From: JBQLZQ01 sp052168355
GTDB lineage: Bacteria; Pseudomonadota; Alphaproteobacteria; DSM-16000; Inquilinaceae
Direction: 5' to 3'
Length of the DNA: 15,232 bases
NCBI GenBank assembly: GCA_052168355.1
Contig: JBQLZQ010000046.1
Span: 1 to 15,232, forward strand
Numbering within the stretch: position 1 is the stretch's first letter; the number at the start of each line of letters is the position of its first letter. Positions 6,380 through 13,543 of this stretch are shown piece after piece. The translations under genes were made by a program, and so were the position numbers. The notes under the pieces are model-generated. The model was not told where the DNA came from. It made no database searches and worked only from the letters and a program-made list of their open reading frames with translations.

Positions 6380-7648
6380 ATGCACACTTGTTACATGCAG
6401 ATTAGTGATTTCGGGGAAGAAGGTTGGGCACATTTGTGTTCTTCTCTTATCTTGTCTGACAAATTAGAGCTATGGCTTCCGAACGGGGAAGAGCTTAAGT
6501 CTGCTTACAAAAATAAAAAGACATTAATAAATGAAATTGATCTGATTGATCTCATCGAAAGAGGATTAATCAGAGTCGGCGGTCGTCCCTATAATTTTGG
6601 GATTGGCGCCGGTGCTCTCCACAAAGTGGACGAGAGTGAACTTGGTAGATATCTTTCCAATCTTATTATCGATGATCAAAGTGCAAACGAACATAAACTT
6701 TTACTTCATCAAGATAATGATAGTGCCAAAAAGAGTTTGAACTCAATCTTAAATAGACGCATTGATGACCTCTTTTATCTACGTGCGCAACTGCTTGTTG
6801 CTGAACATATGGGCTCGAGTGACGGATCGGTTCGCGGTGTTGATCGTGTTCCCCAAATTGTTTTCGATAGAGCCGAATTCTTTTTGAGTCAGGATACGTC
6901 GGATATAAAAAATTTACAAATAAGAGAATGTTTTAAGGCGATCAATAGTGTCTCCGACAAAATGGAAAGATATCGTCTCGCTGTAATATCGCAACTCATA
7001 CGCTTGGCGTTTGATCATGAATATCTGATGAAAAATCACGGTTCAGATACCCACTTTGCTTTGAAGAATTACGCGTCGACGTTTCAACAGGTTGTGGGAT
7101 CGCCCGGCGTATTGCAATCGATGAGTGAACGGGAGTATGTGCGTGTCGAAGACATTCAACATATTATAGAAGATCTTTTGTCATTTGCAGGGCAGGATGT
7201 AGTTAATTCAAAAATGTTAGCGGATCGACATGAAAAGCTGCGTAATTGTCGGAGCGCAATGTGGAGATTGATACATTCGAGAGATAATGTAGAAGATTAT
7301 ATTTGTGAGAGATTGAGGGATTACCTCGAACAGTGTTCTCTATCAGCGCAATTTTTTGGCACCACCGATAGAGTGCTTGGTCTTGAGGCCCGTCTGTCAC
7401 TTGGTGCGGCGGCGACGAAGATTGTCAGTTTTGTTATAGATTACGCTGTCAATCCACTTGCTTATGTCACGGCGCCGTTTAAGGTGGTTGCAGTAAGTCG
7501 AAGATTTGCTAAGGCGAGGAGTAAACTATTGTTCAGCGATAATGCTTGGCCCGCGATTTTAGTTTATGGTAGAGAGAGACCGAGTAGGGAGGAGGTTTAC
7601 GCGGTTTTGAGAGATATTAAGCATATGGCGCGCGCACGCGGCGGGTGA
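6380..7648 (+). CDS. Unrecognised 422-residue orphan protein in AT-rich DNA
   Basis: I do not recognise this protein. Seen: ATG at 6380, preceded by GGAGAG with four bases between; a GTG at 6368 in frame would place that site inside the gene, so the ATG is preferred. The gene is much richer in A/T than its neighbours and uses AT-ending codons, a sign of transfer. The N-terminus (FGEEGWAHLCSSLILSDKLE, then LIDLIERGLIRVGGRPYNFG) looks like a small folded domain. The middle is charged and probably helical (RIDDLFYLRAQLLVAEHM; MERYRLAVISQLIRLAFDHE). A mildly hydrophobic stretch near residues 345–375 (LGAAATKIVSFVIDYAVNPL) is too polar for a confident membrane span. No signal peptide, nuclease, kinase or HEPN motif was found. 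The TGA stop is formed by the tip of an IS3-family remnant, so the native C-terminus may be lost. A stand-alone accessory or defence-type gene is possible but unsupported. Confidence 0.75.
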   Translation: MHTCYMQISDFGEEGWAHLCSSLILSDKLELWLPNGEELKSAYKNKKTLINEIDLIDLIERGLIRVGGRPYNFGIGAGALHKVDESELGRYLSNLIIDDQSANEHKLLLHQDNDSAKKSLNSILNRRIDDLFYLRAQLLVAEHMGSSDGSVRGVDRVPQIVFDRAEFFLSQDTSDIKNLQIRECFKAINSVSDKMERYRLAVISQLIRLAFDHEYLMKNHGSDTHFALKNYASTFQQVVGSPGVLQSMSEREYVRVEDIQHIIEDLLSFAGQDVVNSKMLADRHEKLRNCRSAMWRLIHSRDNVEDYICERLRDYLEQCSLSAQFFGTTDRVLGLEARLSLGAAATKIVSFVIDYAVNPLAYVTAPFKVVAVSRRFAKARSKLLFSDNAWPAILVYGRERPSREEVYAVLRDIKHMARARGG

Positions 7649-7800
7649 CCCTGCCCCCGATTTGCACTCACTCATAAGGAGGGTCTGTTCCGGTTTTGGT
7701 CCCTCCTGGACCGGTTGGCAAACTCGTTCGGTATAAGGCCGTTCAGGCTCGTGTGGGGCCGGTGGTCGTTGCAATCGGTCCTCCATGCTTCGATGATGCG
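7646..7800 (-). mobile_element. IS3-family insertion sequence remnant (transposase 3' end plus terminal repeat)
   Basis: Read on the minus strand, this is the last part of an IS3-type orfB followed by about 25 bases and the element tip, GGGGGCAGGGTCA (plus strand TGACCCTGCCCCC, 7646–7658). IS3 elements start with TG and end with CA, and orfB normally stops shortly before the terminal repeat, as here. The rest of the element is missing: at about 7795–7800 the sequence changes into the ABC ATPase fragment. No matching short target duplication was seen. Confidence 0.8.
7672..7797 (-). pseudogene. IS3-family transposase OrfB, C-terminal fragment
   Basis: The minus-strand frame from 7797 reads IIEAWRTDCNDHRPHTSLNG and then LIPNEFANRSRRDQNRNRPS, ending Leu-stop at 7672. 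The W-x3-(Y/C)-N-x-HRPH-(S/T)-SL-x-G-L-x-P-x-EFA pattern is the hallmark C-terminal tail of IS3-family integrase-type transposases. Only 41 codons remain; the DDE catalytic core and orfA are absent, so it cannot be active. The usual Tyr before Asn is Cys here, consistent with decay. Confidence 0.85.
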
Positions 7801-8015
7801 GCGCGGCTGCGTCGGGGGGCGACGCCATCGACCCACGCCGCACCAGCGTCGAGGAGGTCGAGCGGGTAATCAACGGCATGGCCGAAGTCGCCGGTCCGAC
7901 CGAAAACCGTCCCAACACCTTAACGCCGCCGGGTCTATGGGTTGATTTTACTCACCTACACAAACGGTTGAGTTCTGGTACATCCCCCGGCGCGGCGGAC
8001 TTCCGGATCGAGCCC
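7795..8015 (+). repeat. Direct repeat copy 2, including a frameshifted ABC ATPase 3' fragment
   Basis: This matches the end of the intact ATPase gene (5737–5875) and the DNA after it (to 5970). The coding part is a pseudogene: relative to copy 1 it has one extra base in the G run at 7814–7819, which shifts the frame between MRRG and the conserved DAIDPRRTSVEEVERVI segment, and there is no upstream ATPase domain. Copy 2 has ENRPNT where copy 1 has ERHPDA near the C-terminus, and the original stop is not kept in frame. The divergence (about 7–8 percent in the conserved blocks, more between) argues against a recent duplication. It may be the stump of a second, related transporter operon. Confidence 0.85.
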
Positions 8016-8024
8016 AGGGTCACC
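8015..8024. repeat. 10-bp inverted copy of the IS3-remnant tip
   Basis: CAGGGTCACC here is the exact reverse complement of GGTGACCCTG at 7644–7653, which includes the IS3 remnant's tip. It begins at the very base where similarity to repeat copy 1 ends. It may be the other terminal repeat of the same element or of a second copy. The inner part (GAGCCC before it) matches the known tip only partly, so chance is not excluded. Confidence 0.45.
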
Positions 8025-8600
8025 AGTTTCCGGCCTCTCCAATTGGAACGATGATCAAGATCAAAGCGACCGTCCGATCAGCCGTGATAGCGTGGCAAAC
8101 AGTAACGCTTGCGCCAACTGAAGTGAGGCGGGATCGTGACACGGAAAGTGGAGCTAACCGGAAGATGTATGTGCGGTGCAGTTAGTGTCATCGGCACTGC
8201 GTATGAACCCAAAGTGGCCGCCTGCCATTGCGACATGTGCCTTCTCTGGTCGTCCGGGCCGTACTTCGAGGTATCGTGCGAAAATGTCACCTTTGATGGT
8301 GAAGATAACATAACGAAGATACGGTCATCCGATTGGGCTGAACGTGGCTTCTGCAAAAAATGCAGGTCAAATCTGTTTTATCAGATCATCGATAGTAACG
8401 AATTTCAAATAGACGTCGGACTTTTTGATGATCATTCAGAATTACGCCTGTCCCTACAGTTTTTCATCAACAGGAAACCATCCTATTATACATTGGCCGA
8501 TAAGACGGAAACCATGAGCGCCGAAGAGGTCTATGCTGCATACGCTCCTCCGTCGGATTGCTTCCCCAATGTCGGCTCCGTCCCCCACCCGGACATAACC

Positions 8601-8936
8601 TCAGCGGTCGGTGTCGCCCAGGATGACCAGTTCGTCGGGGTGGGCGTAGCCCAGAACCAGGCGGGCCCGTTCTTCCACCAGATCGGCGTCGACCCTCGGC
8701 GGCATCAGAAGATCGACGCGATGCTCGATGGCCAGCCGGCGTGCCTGGACCTCGGCCAGCGCCGCCTCCGCCGCGGCGATGTCCAGGCGCAATTGCTGGC
8801 GCGCCAGAACGCCGTGGTCGCCCTGGGTGGCGTGGTAGGCGAAATAGACGAACAGGCAAACGCAAAAGATCGGCCAGATCGCCAGACGCAGTTTTCGCCG
8901 GAAGAGTTGCGAAGCGGACATGCCCCAACGAATCAC
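8601..8936 (-). CDS. ftsB: Septum formation initiator family protein FtsB (DivIC-like)
   Basis: Seen: 111 codons. A short basic cytoplasmic tail (FRRKLRL) is followed by a membrane span (about residues 18–34, IWPIFCVCLFVYFAYH), then GDHGVL, a coiled coil (about 42–70) and the conserved C-terminus LLMPPRVDADLVEERARLVL with GYAHPDELVIL. Family knowledge: FtsB joins FtsL and FtsQ in the divisome, acting in the periplasm to trigger septal wall synthesis. The position directly after eno on the same strand is the classic eno–ftsB pair. The start is uncertain: GTG at 8936 or ATG at 8921, neither with a good ribosome site. The complete gene is overlapped antisense by the open frame running out of the GFA gene. 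In related genomes pdhA usually follows; here it is 5.8 kb away. Confidence 0.9.
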   Translation of the reverse strand: MIRWGMSASQLFRRKLRLAIWPIFCVCLFVYFAYHATQGDHGVLARQQLRLDIAAAEAALAEVQARRLAIEHRVDLLMPPRVDADLVEERARLVLGYAHPDELVILGDTDR

Positions 8937-8965
8937 ATCGATTCGCCGGCGTCAATGCTTCAATT

Positions 8966-8982
8966 CGGCGCGAATCGCGCCG
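8966..8982 (-). other. Hairpin between eno and ftsB
   Basis: Perfect 7-bp arms CGGCGCG (8966–8972) and CGCGCCG (8976–8982) enclose a three-base loop. It lies between the eno stop and the ftsB start on the minus-strand transcript. No T run follows in the direction of transcription, so it is probably not an intrinsic terminator. A TTGACT sequence just upstream on the minus strand resembles a -35 box, but no good -10 follows. Confidence 0.4.
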
Positions 8983-9039
8983 GAGTCAAGGCGTTGCGGT
9001 GCGGTCCTCGGTTATCGCCGCAACAAACGGCCCGGCGCC

Positions 9040-10320
<1,281 letters not shown>

Positions 10321-10372
10321 CGGAGATCGTCCTGTCAGTGGGCCGGCATGCGGCGGACAGATAGCCGCTTCT

Positions 10373-10410
10373 CCGGCACCACGCAAGGTGCCGGCGCGGG
10401 TTTGCACCCG
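10373..10410 (-). other. Two adjacent hairpins in the kdsA–eno gap
   Basis: Hairpin A has perfect 8-bp arms CCGGCACC (10373–10380) and GGTGCCGG (10387–10394) around six bases. Hairpin B, right beside it and four bases past the kdsA stop, has CGGGT (10397–10401) / ACCCG (10406–10410). No T tract follows on the minus strand. Tandem hairpins directly after a stop and 50 bases before the next start suggest mRNA 3'-end protection, processing or partial termination within the operon. That role is inferred. Confidence 0.5.
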
Positions 10411-10414
10411 GCGG

Positions 10415-11257
10415 TCAGATGCGGACCGGCGACGCCTTGGCGATCCTGTCCAGCGCCGTCAGAAGCGCCAGCAACGCCGGCATGTCGGCGATCGGCACCA
10501 TGTTCGGCCCGTCGCTGGGGGCGCTGTCGGGGTCGCGGTGGGTTTCGGCGAACACCGCCGCCACGCCGACGGCCACGGCGGCGCGGGCCAGCACCGGCAC
10601 GAATTCCCGCTGCCCGCCCGACCGCGTCCCCTGCCCGCCCGGCTGCTGCACCGAATGGGTGGCGTCGAACACCACCGGATATCCCGTCGCCGCCAGGATC
10701 GGCAGGCTGCGCATGTCGGAGACCAGGGTGTTGTAGCCGAAGCTGGCCCCGCGCTCGCACAGGAGGATCGAAGTGTTGCCGGCGTCGGCGATCTTGGCCG
10801 CCACGTTGACCATGTCCCAAGGCGCCAGGAACTGGCCCTTCTTGACGTTGATGGCCCGGCCGGTGCGGGCCGCCGCCACCAGAAGATCGGTCTGCCGGCA
10901 CAGAAAGGCCGGGATCTGCAGCACGTCCACCGCCTCGGCCACCGGCGCGCACTGCTCGGCGGTGTGGATGTCGGTCAGCACCGGGCAACCGTGGGTGGCC
11001 CGGACATCGGCCAGGATGTCCAACCCTTCCGTCATGCCGATGCCGCGTGGCGCGTCGGCGGAGGTCCGGTTGGCTTTGTCGAAGGACGATTTGTAGATCA
11101 GCCCCAGGCCCAGCTTTCCGGTCATCTCGACCAGGGATTGGGCCGTCTCCAGCGCGTGCGCCCGGCTTTCGATGGCGCACGGCCCGGCGATCAGGGTCAG
11201 CGGCCGGTCGTTGGCGACGGTCAGGGATCCAATGGCGACGGGATGGGGCGCGGTCAC
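10415..11257 (-). CDS. kdsA: 3-deoxy-D-manno-octulosonate-8-phosphate synthase, metal-dependent type
   Basis: Seen: 280 codons from GTG 11257 (AAGGA nine bases upstream; no ATG fits, and the longer frame overlaps the pyrG end). Motifs: LIAGPCAIES, KSSFDKANRTS, PVLTDIHTAEQ, IPAFLCRQTDLL, NVKKGQFLAPWDM, ERGASFGYNTLV and VVFDATHSVQQPGG. Family knowledge: it condenses arabinose-5-phosphate with phosphoenolpyruvate to form KDO-8-phosphate for lipid A inner core, so the cell makes a KDO-containing outer membrane. Cys27 in GPCAIES, the His of DATHSV, the Glu of FAETH and the Asp of PSDGPN match the four metal ligands of the Aquifex-type enzyme; the metal-free E. coli type has Asn in place of the Cys. 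It uses phosphoenolpyruvate made by the neighbouring eno. It lies 37 nt after pyrG. Confidence 0.97.
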   Translation of the reverse strand: MTAPHPVAIGSLTVANDRPLTLIAGPCAIESRAHALETAQSLVEMTGKLGLGLIYKSSFDKANRTSADAPRGIGMTEGLDILADVRATHGCPVLTDIHTAEQCAPVAEAVDVLQIPAFLCRQTDLLVAAARTGRAINVKKGQFLAPWDMVNVAAKIADAGNTSILLCERGASFGYNTLVSDMRSLPILAATGYPVVFDATHSVQQPGGQGTRSGGQREFVPVLARAAVAVGVAAVFAETHRDPDSAPSDGPNMVPIADMPALLALLTALDRIAKASPVRI

Positions 11258-11294
11258 GGCGGGGCGTCCTTCGGGTTTGCGGGGTGCCGGACCG

Positions 11295-12923
11295 TCACAC
11301 CAGCCGCGACTGGGCGATGGCCGCTTGGATGAACGATCGGAACAGCGGATGCGGGTCAAAGGGCTTGGATTTCAATTCGGGATGGAACTGTACGCCGATG
11401 AACCAGGGATGATCCGGCAGTTCCACGATCTCGGGCAAGCGGCCGTCCGGCGACATGCCGGAAAACAGGAGGCCCGTCTCCTCCAGCCGGTCCTTGTAGT
11501 TGACGTTGACCTCGTACCGGTGACGGTGGCGCTCCGAGATCGCGGTCTGGCCGTAGATGTCGGCGACCCGGCTGTGGGGGACCAGATGGGCGTCATAGGC
11601 ACCCAGCCGCATGGTCCCGCCCATATCATCGGTGGTGTCGCGGGTTTCCAGCTGGTTGTCGCGAACCCATTCGGTCATCAGCCCGACGACCGGTTCCGTG
11701 GTCGGTCCGAACTCGCTGGAATTGGCCAGGGTCAGACCGGCCCGATTGCGGGCGGATTCGATCACCGCCATCTGCATCCCGAAGCAGATCCCGAAATAGG
11801 GCACGTTGCGTTCGCGGGCGAATTGGGCGGCGCGGATCTTGCCGCTGCTGCCCCGCTCGCCGAACCCGCCGGGCACCAGGATCCCGTGCACCCCCTCCAG
11901 ACGCGGCAACGCGTCGTCCCCCTCGAAAATCGCGCTGTCCATCCATTCCAGCCGGACCCGGACATTGTTGGCGATACCGCCGTGGGTCAGGGCTTCCGAC
12001 AGGCTTTTGTAGCTGTCGATCAGGGATGTGTACTTGCCGACCACGCCGATCGTGACCTCGCCTTCCGGCGCGCGGATGCGGTCCATGATGGCCTGCCACC
12101 GGGACAGGTCGGGGGCCTTCGAGCGGTCCAGACCGAAATAGTCGAGGACCTGATCGTCAAACCCGGCGTCGTGATAGCTGAGCGGAACCTGATAGATGGA
12201 GTCCACGTCGAGCGCGGCGATCACCCGTTCTTCCCGAACGTTGCAGAACAACGCGATCTTGCGCCGGTCGCCGTCCGAAAACGGCCGGTCGGCGCGGCAC
12301 AGCAGCATGTCTGGCTGGATTCCGACCGACAGCAGTTCCTTGACCGAGTGCTGGGTCGGCTTGGTCTTGAGCTCACCGGCCGCGGGGATGTAGGGCAGCA
12401 GCGTGACGTGCACGAACAAAGCCTTGTCCGGCCCGTCCTCGTTGCGGAACTGGCGGATGGCCTCCAGGAACGGCAGGCTTTCGATATCGCCGACCGTGCC
12501 GCCGATCTCGCACAACATGAAATCCTCGCCGCCGAGATCGGAGCGAAGGAATTCCTTGATGGCGTCCGTGACGTGGGGAATGACCTGGACCGTCGCTCCC
12601 AGATAGTCACCCTGGCGTTCGCGTCGCAGGACCTCGGAATAGATCCTGCCGGTGGTGACATTGTCGCTGCGCCGCGCGGCGACCCCGGTGAACCGTTCAT
12701 AATGGCCTAGATCCAGATCCGTCTCGGCGCCGTCGTCGGTGACGAAGACCTCGCCGTGCTGGGTGGGGCTCATGGTGCCCGGATCGACGTTGAGATAGGG
12801 ATCCAGCTTGCGCAGGCGCACTGAATACCCCCGTGCCTGGAGCAACGCGCCAAGCGCCGCCGAGGCCAGTCCCTTGCCGAGTGAGGAAACCACGCCGCCG
12901 GTAATGAAGATGTACCGCGTCAT
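11295..12923 (-). CDS. pyrG: CTP synthase (glutamine-hydrolysing)
   Basis: Seen: 542 codons, close to the E. coli length of 545. The N-terminal synthase domain begins TRYIFITGGVVSSLGKGLAS (ATP-binding loop, residues 9–18), with KLDPYLNVDPGTMSPTQHGE, ETDLDLGHYERF, and CEIGGTVGDIESLPFLEAIR. The C-terminal class I glutamine amidotransferase domain has GILVPGGFGERG, the nucleophile Cys in YFGICFGMQMAVIE, and the His-Glu pair in IGVQFHPELKS. Family knowledge: it aminates UTP to CTP using ammonia from glutamine; a feedback-controlled cytosolic tetramer that can form filaments. Start: ATG 12923, GGTGG six bases upstream; the 14-codon in-frame extension has no family support. It sits 93 nt after secG and 37 nt before kdsA, the standard alphaproteobacterial order. 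Confidence 0.98.
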   Translation of the reverse strand: MTRYIFITGGVVSSLGKGLASAALGALLQARGYSVRLRKLDPYLNVDPGTMSPTQHGEVFVTDDGAETDLDLGHYERFTGVAARRSDNVTTGRIYSEVLRRERQGDYLGATVQVIPHVTDAIKEFLRSDLGGEDFMLCEIGGTVGDIESLPFLEAIRQFRNEDGPDKALFVHVTLLPYIPAAGELKTKPTQHSVKELLSVGIQPDMLLCRADRPFSDGDRRKIALFCNVREERVIAALDVDSIYQVPLSYHDAGFDDQVLDYFGLDRSKAPDLSRWQAIMDRIRAPEGEVTIGVVGKYTSLIDSYKSLSEALTHGGIANNVRVRLEWMDSAIFEGDDALPRLEGVHGILVPGGFGERGSSGKIRAAQFARERNVPYFGICFGMQMAVIESARNRAGLTLANSSEFGPTTEPVVGLMTEWVRDNQLETRDTTDDMGGTMRLGAYDAHLVPHSRVADIYGQTAISERHRHRYEVNVNYKDRLEETGLLFSGMSPDGRLPEIVELPDHPWFIGVQFHPELKSKPFDPHPLFRSFIQAAIAQSRLV

Positions 12924-12977
12924 GGACGACCACCATATCTGGATTCGAAAATTCGGCAAACGCAATCGGGACCGTCA

Positions 12978-12994
12978 CCGCCGATTATCGGCGG
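12978..12994 (-). other. Hairpin in the secG–pyrG gap
   Basis: Arms CCGCCGA (12978–12984) and TCGGCGG (12988–12994) pair perfectly around TTA. It lies about 55 bases upstream of the pyrG start on the minus-strand transcript. There is no T run and I do not see a pyrimidine-sensing leader, so its role is unknown. Confidence 0.35.
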
Positions 12995-13016
12995 CGGCGC
13001 AACGGCTGGACTCATG

Positions 13017-13343
13017 TCAGTCCGACAGGGGGACGACCGGGCCCTCGGCGGCCGGCGGCGCGACCGGCGTCACCGGCATCTGTTCCAGGATGGATCGCGG
13101 CTCGCCGTGGTTTCCGGCCAGAATGGCCAGAATCATGCTGGTCGCCATGAACGCGGCCGCCAGGATCGCCGTCGTCCGCGTCAGCAGGTTGGCCGTGCCG
13201 CGCATGGACATCATGCCGCCACCGGCGCCGCCTCCCCCACCGCCGCCCATGCCCAGTCCGCCGCCCTCGCTGCGCTGCAGCAAGACGACGCCGACCAAAA
13301 CGACGGCGATGATCAGGTGAATAATCAGGACGATCTGTTCCAA
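13017..13343 (-). CDS. secG: Preprotein translocase subunit SecG (TTG start)
   Basis: Seen: 108 codons. Two membrane segments (about residues 4–22, IVLIIHLIIAVVLVGVVLLQ, and 53–75, TTAILAAAFMATSMILAIL) flank a cytoplasmic loop with QRSEGGGLGMGG, a Gly-rich run and LTRTTA, the SecG signature. A Pro/Ala-rich tail ends in a polar C-terminus. Family knowledge: SecG joins SecY and SecE in the inner-membrane channel and helps SecA-driven export. The start codon is TTG at 13343: the family N-terminus is Met-Glu-x-hydrophobic and starts exactly there, with GAGAAAG seven bases upstream. The upstream neighbour in related genomes is tpiA, which here is displaced by a plus-strand hydrolase gene. It precedes pyrG by 93 nt. 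Confidence 0.95.
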   Translation of the reverse strand: MEQIVLIIHLIIAVVLVGVVLLQRSEGGGLGMGGGGGGGAGGGMMSMRGTANLLTRTTAILAAAFMATSMILAILAGNHGEPRSILEQMPVTPVAPPAAEGPVVPLSD

Positions 13344-13386
13344 CCTAGTACTTTCTCGCGAGTCCGAGCCGCCGGCCCATTCGTCC

Positions 13387-13422
13387 GGCCGCCCGGCGCC
13401 GTTTTAGCGAAGCCGGGTGGCC
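13387..13422 (-). promoter_or_regulatory. Strong hairpin in the secG leader
   Basis: The 11-base arms GGCCGCCCGGC (13387–13397) and GCCGGGTGGCC (13412–13422) pair fully, with one G-T pair, around a 14-base loop. The hairpin lies in the 200-base divergent gap between secG and the hydrolase, 44 bases upstream of the secG start. It could be a leader structure of secG mRNA or a bidirectional barrier between the two transcripts. No T tract is seen on either side. I could not place a convincing promoter in this gap. Confidence 0.45.
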
Positions 13423-13543
13423 TTGGCCAGAACCAATGAAGATGGCATGACAGATGGGGATGCCGCGGCGCTGTCGCCACCCCCTGCCCCAAGGGCCGCG
13501 GGTCGCGGTGGTCCCGGCCCCACCGGTCGGGAAAGGATGGGCC

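Noticed and set aside
7240..7300. Possible HEPN nuclease motif in the orphan (RSAMWRLIH)
   Set aside because: The Arg–His spacing is seven or two residues, not the four to six required, and there is no matching context.
7677..7716. Inverted repeats AGGAGGG/CCCTCCT and GGTCC/GGACC, as a terminator of the orphan gene
   Set aside because: They lie inside the transposase coding remnant, compete with each other and have no T tract.
7559..7918. 119-codon minus-strand frame across the orphan end and IS remnant
   Set aside because: The transposase motif lies in a different frame, and this frame crosses two unrelated junctions without any motif.
8937..9039. Promoter for ftsB using TTGACT as a -35 box
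   Set aside because: The sequence 17 bases on (GAATTG) does not resemble a -10 box, and the spacer is a hairpin.
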